DNA of 64,000 nucleotides from assembly GCF_004359215.1 (NCBI RefSeq), contig NW_027152062.1, positions 1,207,870 to 1,271,869 on the forward strand, read 5' to 3'. This document shows, in pieces, positions 44,311 through 55,584 of the stretch (the first letter of the stretch is position 1; the number at the start of each line of letters is the position of its first letter). This stretch comes from Bremia lactucae (lineage: Eukaryota; Oomycota; Peronosporomycetes; Peronosporales; Peronosporaceae). The notes under the pieces were generated by a model, which was not told where the DNA came from, ran no database searches, and saw only the letters and a list, made by a program, of their open reading frames with translations. The position numbers were made by a program, and so were the translations under genes.

Positions 44311-45230
44311 ATGCCGGATTATGAGCTCTCTCATTTAACGACTATTATGTCGCCCATTACTGAATTAATCCGTTCGGCTTACGCCAAGGATAAACAGTGT
44401 CTAGCTCTGCTACGAGCTCTAATGAGCACTGACTCGGGCTTTAAACTGTCGGCACGTTTACGTGCGACGTTACATCGATTTTGTATCGATAACGACCTGT
44501 TGCTTTATTGCACGGACGCTGCGGATATTTCGCGTGTCGTTGCTCTCCATGATGAGGAGTTGAAGAACCAAATACTCTATGTGGCACACGATATTGTCCT
44601 TGATGGTCATCTCAGTAGAGAAAAGACCCACGGCTCTGTAAGCAGATTTATTGGTGGCCCATTCCTTACAGTTGGGTCAGCACACACGTTCGCACATGCG
44701 AAACTTGCCAACGGGCTAAATCCTCGGCGCATGCTGCTGAACCACTGGCAAGTCTGCCCGTACCAGCAGGGTGTTAGGAGTCCATTAGTATAAATTTCGT
44801 TTTCGGCTTACCGAAAGATTCGGCCGGTAACACCGGCATCGTGGTCTGTGTTGACCGATTGAGCAAAATTGCTCATTTAGGGGCTGTGCCGGATATTATT
44901 GATGGTGATGGTACAGCTGGGCTGTTGACACGGTTTTGATGTGGCAATTGTCTCTGATCGAGACCCCCATTTCACGGGTACATTCTGAAAATCTATTTTC
45001 CGAGTGCTTGGTACCAGATTAGACATGCCCACCGCTAACCCCCGCAGACCGATGGTCAAACATGAACGTGTCAATTGCGTCATTGAAGACGTATCACGCA
45101 GTGTGGGAGCTTAGTCACCAAAGCGCTGGAGCTCAATGCTCCCAGTGGTTGTATTTGCGTTAAATAACGCTGTCCATACCTCTACAAGCTACACTTCGTT
45201 CATGTCAACGGTCTCACCCACCAACGCGTT
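44311..45230 (+). pseudogene. Gypsy F integrase remnant
   Basis: The N-terminal part (44311-44793) has VAHDIVLDGHLSREKTHGSV corresponding to the HH part of the zinc domain; the CC pair is lost. Core: SINFVFGLPKDSAGNTGIVV has Asn where the first catalytic Asp (SMDF) should be. VSDRDPHFTGTF keeps the second Asp. KHERVNCVIEDVSRSVGA carries the Glu area with a frameshift before it. Confidence 0.65.
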
Positions 45231-45389
45231 TCGTTGGCGACACTACTGCGTGGCCCAGGGCTTGGTGGTGGTGGTGGGAATTAGCCGATAGGCTGGCTGA
45301 TATCAACCCTGCTCCCATTCGGAAACAAGCAAGCGAGTTTCTCGCGACGCGATTTAGTGTCTTGAGACATGTACGGGACACGATGGCTG

Positions 45390-45760
45390 AAAGCCAAGAC
45401 AAAAAAAGCAGCAGATGCCAAAGGCAGAAAATGTATTGATTCTTATGTGGTCGGAGACCGAGTTTATAAAACGCTAAAAATCTACCTACTAACTTGGTTT
45501 TCGCGGTCTTCAAGACCATATTGCGCCCGCGCTTTATTGGACCGTTACGGTCGTGGCCTAGAAGGGCCTAGCTTAAACGCTTAACCTTCCTAGCAAGCTG
45601 CGTACACACCCAGTGTCCTACGTCGGCTTGCTTAAGCCATATCGGAACCATTTCCATGTGGACTTGACGCTTGCGCCGACAAAGACGGCCGTACCGCAGA
45701 CTGCTGCATCCGTACCAGATGTCCAGCCGACCCTCTAAACGAGGTGAAGTGGCTGGAGTT
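45390..45760 (+). pseudogene. Gypsy F pol tail
   Basis: KKAADAKGRKCIDSYVVGDR corresponds to the tail NAD-KGR-x-x-x-F-x-GD, and RTHPVSYVGLLKPYRNHFHV to the HPTFYVGRL motif. No chromodomain is readable after it. Further frames at 45744-46140 have no recognised domain. Confidence 0.55.
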
Positions 45761-47140
45761 CCTCTCATCTGAAAAACTTGGGTGTTTCAGGTTCCCCCTC
45801 TTCGGCAAGATTGCCCGTACGCCGTTGACAATTTTAAGGGCCAAGCTCAGGCTCAATTTGCGTCAAACGACGCTTCCCACCACTACAAGTGGGAATATGT
45901 GGATCTATAGCATCAGTGCGGCTTCGATCCATGGTTGCACGGTCAATCGAAGCACTGAAATGTTGGCTAGGCTTATCCTCGTTTTGTGGCATAAATGGTG
46001 AGCGTAACTGACATTTGGCCTTAAGCTTCGCGATATCGAAGCGAAACTTTCGTTCCAAACGAACATCGGCCACAGCCACAGACTCTCTAATATTCTAAAT
46101 GTTGCGAAGGCGGCGGGCTCGATGGACCCAGTTCTCAATTGAAGCGTCGTTTTCGATTTTTGATTGGATTAGAAACAAACGGTCGGAATGTCTCTCATTG
46201 AGGCCACCGAAGCCCCACGGACCTGATCACGCAAACGCGTCAGATAGTGACTTCGTGTCATTACCTTTGGCGTAAGGTATCGCTCATGAAGATAAGCTTA
46301 ATAATCCATGGCACCATGCAGACCCTAATACAGAATTTTCTCAGCACCCAAGATGGTTTCATTTCCACGCAATACTCAATTGTGTGCTCCATTGAATTCT
46401 TCATCTTAAGTTGTTCGGGAACAAAGAAATTTAAGTTCACGCGGCATGCGGTGTCACGAAAGGATCACAAAATGCTATCGGATGGGGCCACACAAAAAAT
46501 AGGATAAAGGAAGCTTGCAGTACAGCTGTATTATTCGCTTCTTTGTTAATGTCTTAATAAACTTTCGAAGCAAGTCAGATACTATTTTGGTTTGCTTGTT
46601 ACGAGTCTAGCCTCAATGAAGGTTGCGGCAAATTCCATAAGATTACAAAGATTGCAGCATTTTTCTCCAGTGAAAGTCGTTCGTTCGTAGAACCAAATGG
46701 CAACTAGTGCCCGAGATTACAGTGCACACAATCTAGTCCCAGTAACTACTTTAAGAACTCTACTACCCCGTGAATATACTCGCTGTTGTTAAGTGCAGAC
46801 ATAGAAATGTGTAGCAAGTGCAAAGCTACAAAAGTATGTTTCGTTTTCACGTTTAGCTTTTTTTGGGCTGATTAGTAGCACTTTGGAGTTCGGACTTTTT
46901 GTATGGTGGACGAGGGAGCTTTGCGAATTTGGCAGCTGTCCAAGGGAATTTTCAGTGGTTGGGGGGTCCTTTGATTGGTCACAGCCTTGCCAACCCCTAC
47001 TACAATTTCTCTTCAGCCCTCCCACACCTTTGCCGCTCTGAAACTCCAAGCGGTAAACGTGAATTCTGCACAGATAGCTCAAACATGCCGCGGGTTTCTA
47101 AGCGAAAATGTCACTCGACGCGGATGCTGCAACCCAAAGC
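45761..47140. other. Decayed sequence, no supported gene
   Basis: Several frames of 60-100 codons on both strands (for example 46247-46507 plus, 46789-47082 minus) have no domain-like content. It could include the 3' end of element F. Confidence 0.35.
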
Positions 47141-47150
47141 TGTTGGTTGA

Positions 47151-47235
47151 CCTACTTGTCTCTCAACATCACGGAAATGCTTATCCTATGTGTTCACCTA
47201 CGTGTCTCTCAACATCACGGAAATGCTTATCCTGT
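47151..47235 (+). repeat. Direct tandem repeat, 45-bp period
   Basis: CTCTCAACATCACGGAAATG followed by CTTATCCT occurs twice with 45 bases between starts (47160 and 47205); the flanking CCTAC-TGT-T is also shared. Two units only. Confidence 0.8.
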
Positions 47236-47384
47236 TAATTGTGGATGATGGAAACACCCAGGAAGCACGTGCCGGTGACGAATGGTTTGCTATTGGCGGC
47301 TACGACGTGAAACCGGACACTCTCACGTTTGCAAAGCTATTTGCTGCCATGAGCAAGTGCTAAAAAACCAGCGGCCGGTCAACG

Positions 47385-47654
47385 TTGTACAGCAGGCTCT
47401 CGAGGCGGACGTTCTTTCGGAAGCAAGTGGCAAACAAGCAAGCTGCGAAAGGCTCGGCGAAGATAACGAACTATTTTGCTGCGGTTCAACCTCGACACGA
47501 AGAGCACAACGAAAACGACGGACCGAAAGAAGGAGAACAGCCAGAAGAGGAGGAAGACAAGGTTGACGAGGAGACCGAACTTGCGGGAAACGACACCCTT
47601 GCTGCAATTAAGCGCGACCTATTGATGCCCAGAAGGAACACACGGACAACGTGA
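47385..47654 (+). other. Charged 89-codon frame, unrecognised
   Basis: Begins with a non-ATG codon region and reads NKQAAKGSAKITNYFAAVQP, followed by an acidic run (EQPEEEEDKVDEETELAGND) and a basic end (RRNTRTT). KITNYFAAV loosely resembles a PCNA-binding box, but the match is incomplete. It may be a fragment of a cellular gene cut by element G; upstream (47250-47365) another frame reads NTQEARAGDEWFAIGGYDVK. Confidence 0.25.
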
Positions 47655-47879
47655 CCTTTCTACGTTTAAAAGTGCTGACATGTTATTTCATCCTGATTGG
47701 AAAGCAGTTTAAGCGCATGAAGGCCGCTGACGCCGTTTCTGCCAGCTGTGAACGCGGCGTTTATTTGCACGGTCCCTTCAACGATGGGCGGCGGATTTTG
47801 CGAAGCCTCGTGTCGTGCCTATATATTAAGCTCTTACTAAAAGATCTTCTATCTAATACTGGGACGACGCTTCCACGTC

Positions 47880-48420
47880 GACCCGAAAGCTTAAAGATAG
47901 AAATCTTAAAGTTTAAGGAAGTCTAAGGCGACTCCCTTAAAGATGGTTCATCGAATTAGATGACGTCATTGAAGCTCGCCGGATCAGTGATAATGATACG
48001 AAAGTGAAATTTGGCATGTCCAACTTTGCCGGACGTGCAAAATCTTGGGCTTTAGGGCTCAAGCTTCACCACCCATACGTGTTTGGGTCGAGTGAGGTCT
48101 TTAAGACCCGGCTCAGGCAAACATTTGAGCCGCCACGACCTGAATTTGGGCTCGAGCCGAGCTCCTGGATTTGAAGCAGGGCAAGTGTGACCTTCACGCT
48201 TTTGCCCAACATACACGATACCTGGTCAGTTGTATCGTATGTCATCCGATTAATGAACACACACAGGTAACTGTGTTCATCAAGGGTCTCACAGACGGTC
48301 CTGTCAAGACCCACCTGTTCCGGCTCGAATTAGAGACGCTTGACCTAGCGATCTCTGTAGCAGAACAAGAGAACCCAGCCTGAAACAGGCTTTCGTCCAC
48401 GGGTGCTTATCGTCCGCCGA
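47880..48420 (+). pseudogene. Gypsy G gag
   Basis: Capsid-like blocks: THTCLGRVRSLRPGSGKHLS-type frame with the sense reading SSFTTHTCLG, then FAQHTRYLVSCIVCHPINEH, TQVTVFIKGLTDGPVKTHLF and RLELETLDLAISVAEQENPA with a stop. This equals the gag remnants in B (12955-13095), C and D. Stops near 47924, 47960 and 48381. Confidence 0.65.
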
Positions 48421-48689
48421 GACGACAAGAAAATGGAGGTCCAAAACCCATGGACCTCTTGTATGTAGAGAGCGAGAAACCTACAAGTGAGGCCATCGCA
48501 CTCACTCGTGGGACATCCACACGCTTGTGGACGCTCCAAGATGTTCATGAGATGGCCCTCTGTTGAACAAGCGACAGGCATCGTTATGGCTTGCTGCTGC
48601 TAATTTATACATGGCTCATACATTCTGAGCCATGGTAATCCAAGGATGACATCAAGTTGATTGTGGGGCGTCGAACAATTTCATTCGAC

Positions 48690-49010
48690 GCCAAGCGCTA
48701 GAAGATCGCAGGTTCAATTTAGTTGAGCGCGATATCCCTCTTACAAGGATGACAGTGCGCTAGCAACAGGCGCATCTGTAACAGTGAAGAAACGTGTAGT
48801 TGGTATCCAATACACGATAAAGGGTAAACATTACGATTATGATTTCATCGTTCTTGATTGGAATGACTTAAGTAACAATTTAATTGACACTTTTTTTATA
48901 AAAGGTGATGAGGATAACCCAATCACCTGGGGTAGTTACACACAATGTTTGTTTGTGGGGAGCAACTTTCGTCAAAGGCCTGCAAATTCTATTACGTTGC
49001 TTGATCAGTG
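48690..49010 (+). pseudogene. Gypsy G protease remnant
   Basis: VKKRVVGIQYTIKGKHYDYD, then FIVLDWNDLSNNLIDTFFIK: the retropepsin C-terminal half with the expected hydrophobic beta strands. The Asp-Cys-Gly active-site strand is not readable because the sequence upstream is rearranged (VGRRTISFDAKR-like reading at 48665-48700). Confidence 0.5.
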
Positions 49011-49097
49011 ACCCTGAATCGTTTGTAACTAGAAAAGCGGGGTCGGTCGTTTGCACGACTGCACAAGACCTCAGTGTGAAAATCAATCACACTGTGT

Positions 49098-49215
49098 AGT
49101 TAGATCCCGACGGCTATGCACAAGCACAGGCAGCGTCGAAGGTCCACCATTGTGACGTGAACATAGTAACCGACGGCTGTGCACAAGCACAGGCAGAGTC
49201 GAAGTTTGACCACTC
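49098..49215 (+). repeat. Direct duplication of a GCACAAGCACAGGCAG-containing unit
   Basis: CGACGGCTATGCACAAGCAC at 49110 and CGACGGCTGTGCACAAGCAC at 49172 start units of about 62 bases in the protease-RT linker of element G. Confidence 0.7.
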
Positions 49216-49451
49216 AAATAAGTTGAGTGGTACGGAACAAGGATGCTTGCTTGGAAAGTAACATTTAAGAAAATTTGAAACGCTTGTCTTAAGAGGCAGT
49301 GCGAAAGTCCTAGATCGACTGGAGAGTCGATCGTAGAGGATCTCGCTATGGTGGCGCAATCACAGCTAGAGGCAGTTGGGGAGGTTTTTCATTAAGTAAA
49401 TTCTGTTGGAATAAGACCCAGAAACGTTTGGTTAAAGGTTCCCTGGTACCT

Positions 49452-49760
49452 TGACTTTATTATATTAATAACAAACTATGAATGGCGCCTCCTTGCGCAC
49501 CGCACAATTGTGTCTTGTGATGATTGGCGGGATTTGGTGATATTTGATATATTAAGTCAAATAATTAATAACGATAATTATATGTACTTTTTTATTTCCT
49601 TTCATAGAACATAATATTAATTATTACTCTCTTAAAAAATATTACCTATGGAACGGGACACCCCGTTACACGAAATATTACCATGTATGGTAATATTGAT
49701 AAAATTTTATTTACAAAGGACATACTATTATTCCTCTTATAAGTAATAGCATTTATTTAA
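49452..49760. repeat. LTR 3' part (to 49670) followed by a second LTR tail
   Basis: 49452-49670 matches 19911-20194 (GACTTTATTATATTA, ATGGCGCCT-CCTTGCGCACCG, final ACACCCCGTTACA). Immediately after it, 49671-49760 again resembles LTR interior (AATATTACCATGTATGGTAATATT, ATTATTCCTCTTATAAG), so a second, older LTR end sits beside the first. Confidence 0.7.
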
Positions 49761-49968
49761 TGAGCTACTTCGTTATAGAACTTCGAATATGATATAGACG
49801 TCATCCAAACGATAAACTGGGAAATTTAAAGCAACTTATTCTAAAAATATTAAAAGTTTTCAATAAAGCTAACGCGTTTTCGATGAGTTGTTTACCGGTT
49901 TTTGGTGCAGTTGCGCACCGATTTTTACGTCAAGCTTGTTGATTTAACGCACACTGCGACATCAAAGC

Positions 49969-52960
49969 ATGTCCCAATTTCAGCCTTCTTCTCCGGGGAT
50001 CATGCGGAGCATAACAACTCGTGCTGCGGATGCGACTATTAGCCGTACACCGCGCACCAAACGAGATCGCAACAACTCAAAAAAGCTAAGAAAGGGCGAC
50101 GACGGCAAGAAGAGTCTGCTGGAGGCTATTTTTTCAAAGAAAAAGAGTCCGAGCCGTAACAATAGGCCATCTGTCAACCGTCGTCCGCTCATGCCCAATC
50201 CAGTAGCTGTGGTGCGCGGGGTTGAAATTCTGCTTTCGATCTTTCCCAAGTGGGAGAGGGAGACGTTGCAGGTAATTCTCGAGGCCAACGAGTTTATTAT
50301 GGATGATACGATTGCAGCAGTGCTGAAAATGGAGCAAGCAGAGCACATGACACCAACGGATGAAACATCATCTCTATATGTTGTCAATAGAAAAAATTGG
50401 CCAGTTAAGAATCCGCTGCCTTTCGACTTCCTAAGGGTGAGATACAGTTTCGAAGGGGCTATTGTCCTAATAATAATGAATATTCTTGATTAATGTGAAA
50501 CCAACAGCTGCCGGATGATAATGGAAGCGAAATAGAAGCACTTAAGCATGCGCCGTCAGACGAAGGTATTGCTGAAGATGATGATGAAGAGTGTGATGAA
50601 AGTGAAAAAGAAGGTATTGAAGAAACGCAAGAAGTGGCTGTAAGGAATGATGCTGAAAAAAATCGAAAGGAGAGATCAAGCAGCACATTAGCGACAGACG
50701 ATGGCACGCTATACGGAAAGGGTTTCGACCACGTTTCCGCATCTACTGACGAGGTTGTTACCCCCATGCTCAATCAAGCAGTGATGCTGGCGAAGCAGAA
50801 GATTGTGGCTGATTCGATGAATCAAAAGTTTCTCCCTAAAGAGCTTCGTAACGAAAGCTCGAGTATTTTCGATATTGCACATATTGATGTTATCAAGAAA
50901 AGCAAATTAAATTTGTCTGAAGCAGAGAAGCGAATTCGCCATCGAGAGCCGCATCTTATGTTTGAATTGCTGTCAAAAGCTAGTGAAATTTACCGCAGTG
51001 GTGTCATTTCAAGCCAAGAGCTGGACTCGCTTCGCTCAATGATCTTGTCTAGAATTCAACCTACGAAGATGGTAAGCTTGCAGACATATATGCCTGCACA
51101 AGCGTGAACTTTGAAGCAACTTATGTGAGATTGTTATTTGCTACAGTTAACGGATATGACCTTGAATATGAATGGCATGATCTCCGATCACGAGTGGCAT
51201 TTGCTTATCTTGAAAGCAAAAGGTGAGTAGACCGTTTGGTTTGATCAGTACAAAAATACAATAACGTGATTGTATATAGGAATTCGACATGCACTATCTA
51301 TTCGGATTTTTCGCGAAGAAAGTAAACCTGCCAGAAATAGTGGTCATATGGTGCATATATTCGCTTTCAATCATCAATGTTCCTTGCGGCGCTTCATAGC
51401 TTACCTATTATATATTTGCGTCTCGATTTTGCAGGAATATATTGTGCGTGTTGTAGACGTGGAAAGTGGCGTTGTTTGGTTTACTCGAAAACGCTTTCGC
51501 GAGTTTCATAAGTTACACCGCAAAGTAAGTTATCTCATTGGTTACTCTATTCTTCTTCTACACCTCTTGACACTTACGCGCGGCCTCTCTGTTTACGTCT
51601 AAAGTTAAGCCGTCTTTCAAATCAGGTGAATGATTGTGTATTTCCTGCCCGCCGTGGTCACGGCAGAAATTCGCCTAATCAGCTTGCTTACGACCGCGCA
51701 CCAGTATTGGAAAACTTTTTACGAACCACTGCAGCACTTGTAGCTCCATCGCCGCTTTCATTTTTGCATGGCGTCGCTCTCAAACAACTCCAACACTTTT
51801 TAGATGTTCCACATGTTGGGATTCTTGAGCGAAATCGTACGCAGCCTATCTCGCGAGAACTTCGAGTGTTCGTATACCATACCGTAAATGATTATACGTC
51901 TCCAGAGGGCAAAGCATGCGAGAAATTTCTTATGAAAATGAGGCGAAGTAATTCTGAGCCTGGAAAAAATGTGCTTGATGAGATTGGTGAAATACTAGAC
52001 GGTGTGCAAGAGTATATGCTGGAGCACCGATTCGCGGAAATGGAGCTCATTGTTCAGCGATTAATGAAGCAAATTTTAAATAATAATTCTGGTTATCTAG
52101 CGGCAAACCGGCATAGCTCATTTGTGAATCTGATGACCACGGATGCTTTAAGCAATCAGGACAAGTTGCAGCAGCTCCTTTCCGACGCCATTCGGCACGA
52201 GCTAGAGGACTGCATTTGCGTCCCCCTGATGTGGGATCTGACGCAGCATCTTCGGCGGCATGTGCAACACGAAGAGCGTCAATTTCGCGACCGCGTGTTT
52301 CATCTTAAGGGAAAGCCGCAGAGCTACTTTGGAGTCCCGATAGACAAGATTTCATTGAGTAGTTGGCGATCTGTAGTGGACATTATCAAGGAGATTGATG
52401 AAGCTTTTCTTCCTTTGGATAAGATGCGAAAGCTTGTGGCTACAGCACACCAAATTCATGCGCTATACAAAATCGAACGGACCATGTACCTCAAATCACC
52501 ACCACATCATCGTCGACGAAACTCCACACCGATGGCAGGCTCGGTCTTGCAGGTTCAAACGTCGCCAATTTCAGCAAACCGGACGTTGTCGCCAACGAGT
52601 AGTGGCTCGAATAGATCGCTGCGGGGCCTTACCGTTGGTGATGAGTCCGAGGCTCCTTCAGAAGTCAATTTGATCGCACGAGACCAAAAAAATGGAGAGA
52701 TGGAGGCAACCACGTCAATGCAAGACAATGACGTGCTGAGTGGAGACGACTTTCTGCCTATTTTTATTTATGTAATCGTCCACAGCAATCTGGAAGCACC
52801 GATCTTAACCCAAGTACTTTTAAATCGTCTTTGCGATCCTGAAAAGCGGCGTAGCGAGTCGGGCTACTACCTCGCAACGTTTGAGGCCGCGCTGCATCAT
52901 ATCTTGTCTCTGAAGCTGCCTGGCGCTACTGGTGACAACGGTTCAAGTCGAATTAATTAA
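49969..52960 (+). CDS. CUE-PX-VPS9 domain protein, predicted Rab5-family GTPase exchange factor
   Basis: Predicted endosomal guanine-nucleotide exchange factor. The six-exon model is 49969-50436, 50508-51071, 51147-51222, 51280-51350, 51435-51524 and 51626-52960 (867 aa). All joins keep frame; most donors are GTGAGN/GTAAGN, and the donor at 51351 (GTGCAT) is weak. Domains: a CUE-like ubiquitin-binding segment at residues about 81-125 (VRGVEILLSIFPKWERETLQ); an acidic linker; a PX phosphoinositide-binding domain split over exons 4-6 (HALSIRIFREES, YIVRVVDVESG, FTRKRFREFHKLHRK); a helical region; and a C-terminal VPS9 domain (LPLDKMRKLVATAHQIHALY ... DDFLPIFIYVIVHSNLEAPI ... SGYYLATFEAALHHI). 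The Asp and Tyr known to be essential in Rabex-5-type VPS9 domains are present. An 85-residue Ser/Pro/Asn-rich insert splits the VPS9 domain. Yeast Vps9 has CUE at the other end. Confidence 0.85.
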
Positions 52961-53196
52961 TCGTTAATAAACCGGTTTCTACCGTCAAAATGTCTTGTCT
53001 TCCACACGACATTCTTAAGGGAAATATAATTTGTTGTCACTTCGTTGAATAAAGCAATTTCCGCCCAAGTGGTGAGATCAGACGCACGGGGGCACCGAAG
53101 CCTCCACTCTTCGTCCTCGAAGCGATCCTTTATCAGAGTGACTGATTGAGCTGCGAAGTTTTAGGCGATAGTAGCTGCAATACCTGTGCTTGCCTG

Positions 53197-55350
53197 ATGT
53201 TTGGCATGGACCCTGTGCTGTCCGGGTCGCTTTGTTTTCTGGTGCTGGCAATTGCCATGTACCTCAAGTTCATACGCGAGCAACCATGGAGTGATGAAGA
53301 ATTTTTGGACCGCAAGAAAAGCTCAGTAGAAAGCGACGACATGATGCCCTTCCTGCGTTCATCGTCCTCTGTCGGCAGACTTGAGACACAGCAACAAAAG
53401 AGAGGACCCGGAAAGGGACGACAACAGCTTCATCAAAAGCAGCAGGTACCCAGACAGACGCAGCAACAGCCAAGTACTATTCGAGCGTACGCAGGATTCC
53501 AGGCGACATCCTCTGCTGGATTGTTGGCTGCTTTGGACGCTACTGCAGCGTCGGGGGCAACGTATTTGCCAATAAAAAAACAACCGATGCGAAGGAGAAC
53601 CCACAGTGCTACTGTAAATACCTCAGCAAGTGACAGATCAAATAGTGAAGTAGGAGTTGACGATGCCGGAAATATAAGTGTGGGGTTAGATCAATTGTCC
53701 AGTACCATTTATGAAGGCACCCATCAAGACGAGTTCCAACAGCAGCGACAAGCGAAAGATTCTGGTCAAATTCAACATCGCCTTATCTTTAACCAATACG
53801 ATGAAGAGATGGGGTGTCTTTTGCCACCTCGACAGGCGGACACGGATAAAAAAATACTCGAGAATGTGTCATTTAAAGCTGAAAGGGATGATTTTTATGA
53901 TTTAGAAAGTCGCTTTCCAAACGGTCACTGGATGAGCAAGGCCGAAACGGCCGACTGCGAAGTTAAACCATTTTGCGCTATTGACCAGTATCGCAATGGC
54001 ACTTTGCCGGATTCTACGGAGTTGGGCAATACTCTATGCGACGCTGCGACGTTAAAGACTTGTATTGTGCGTCTGTTTGTACGCGATGTTGCCCCGCCGG
54101 CTCAGATGCAGCTTGAAGTTGCACGGAAGGCCCGCATTCCGTTATTTCTTCACTCACCTATGTATGTGAAGACCTCGGCCTCACCTTTGATTGACGAAAT
54201 AAATGCCGAGTTTACAGCCGAATCCCCAGAAAACAATTATTTGGTGAACGCGAAATCGCAAGTAGTAAATGCGGTAGAAGCTGGAGGAGTAAACAAACCC
54301 GATGCAGGAGCTAATGGCGGAAATTACTCGCGAAGAAGAAGGCCAAAATTGTCAAAGGCGAAAAATGAAAGTCTGCATGTGGATTTTAAGGAATTACAAA
54401 TTGAAGAGATGATCGGTCAAGGAGCGTTTGGAACAGTGCATCGTGCGCGGTGGCGTGGTACTGCTGTAGCCGTCAAAATTTTGGTGTGTCAGTATTTGAC
54501 AGCGGAAATTTTAGAAGAGTTTGAAGCTGAAGTACAAATTATGAGCATATTAAGGTATTGTTTTGATTTCGTCAAATTTGTTGAGTCTGACACACTAATA
54601 GCAGTGATTTCGCGTCATTGCCAGGCACCCTAACATCTGCCTCCTAATGGGCGCATGCTTAGAGTCACCAATGCGCTGTCTTGTGATCGAGTATTTACCT
54701 CGTGGCTCCCTTTGGAATGTCCTTCGTCAAGAAAATGTCATTGACATGGGCAAACAATATGGGTAAGCTCTATATTCAAATGCGACATAGTATAAAAGTA
54801 TGCTAACATTGAGTGGCTAAACGACAGGTTTGCGCGTGACACAGCGTTAGGTATGAATTATCTGCATGCCTTTCAACCACCAATTCTTCATCGTGACTTG
54901 AAAAGCCCAAATCTGCTAGTTGACTCAGCTTACGCGCTCAAAATTTCTGATTTTGGTTTAGCTCGTGTTCGAGCGCATTTTCAGACAATGACGGGCAATT
55001 GCGGCACCACTCAGTGGATGGCGCCTGAGGTGCTAGCTGCTGAGAAATACACAGAGAAGGCCGATGTATTTTCATACGGTGTCGTGGTGTGGGAGACAGT
55101 CACCCAGCAGTGCCCGTACGAGGGTCTCACGCAAATTCAAGCTGCTCTAGGCGTGCTGAACAATAACTTGCGACCGAAAATTCCGGAACATTGTCCACCT
55201 TTATTCAGAAAGCTCATAACTATGTGTTGGGGAAGTTTACCCGAACAGCGACCAAGCTTTGAGGTCGTGCTAAATATCCTAAGTAGCTCAACCGATGGCA
55301 CTTTGCCTCAGCAGCTCGACCAAGAAACGAGCGAATCGCTTACGAGGTAA
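53197..55350 (+). CDS. Membrane-anchored TKL-family protein kinase
   Basis: Three exons, 53197-54554, 54625-54762 and 54828-55350 (672 aa); GT-AG introns of 70 and 65 nt. The ATG at 53197 is chosen because the preceding in-frame codons lack another ATG. A single hydrophobic helix (SGSLCFLVLAIAMYLKF) lies at residues about 6-25, followed by a long disordered Gln/Ser-rich region. The kinase domain spans about 395-650: glycine loop GQGAFGTVHRARWRG, VAVKIL lysine, ICLLMGACLESP, catalytic loop HRDLKSPN (Ser/Thr type), DFGLAR, and MAPEVLAAEKYTEKADVFSY. The GT-x-QWMAPE activation segment and overall pattern fit Raf/MLK-like TKL kinases, which are expanded in oomycetes. All catalytic residues are intact. 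The substrate is unknown. Confidence 0.9.
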
Positions 55351-55584
55351 TTTATTGCTAACTTATATATGATGTGGAGCGTAGCCGTAAGTAGACGCTA
55401 AAAATGTCAAACAACAACAAGACTTAAGTCTAAGGAAGGCCCTTTTTTTTTAAGAAATAACCTCTCCTGTAAAAGCATTACCTCTCCTGTGTAATATGAA
55501 TATGTGCCTTAATTTGTAATCAGGCGTGGTATTTTATCAAGCAGCGTGACATCGCCCCCCTTACGAAGACGCGGGAGCGGCGCC

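Larger units (their letters stand above)
43360..45760 (+). mobile_element. Ty3/Gypsy element F, plus strand, internal remnant without clear LTRs
   Basis: RT, RNase H, integrase and pol tail follow in the plus direction; gag, protease and LTRs are absent. The sequence is close to the element A type (NTATIPAQTP, NHWQVCPYQQG, SINFVFGLPKDSAGNTG). Frameshifts and stops throughout. Confidence 0.75.
47860..49670 (+). mobile_element. Ty3/Gypsy element G, truncated (gag-protease-linker plus LTR end)
   Basis: Gag (47900-48400), an inverted piece (48485-48650), protease area (48690-49010) and protease-RT linker (49080-49370), then directly the 3' half of an LTR (49452-49670). RT, RNase H, integrase and chromodomain are missing. 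The inverted piece has the same plus-strand reading as the corresponding segment of the minus-strand element C at 24281-24440. Confidence 0.7.

Noticed and set aside
45230..45520. 101-codon minus-strand frame inside element F
   Set aside because: Shadow of the integrase tail on the opposite strand; no conservation with other elements seen.
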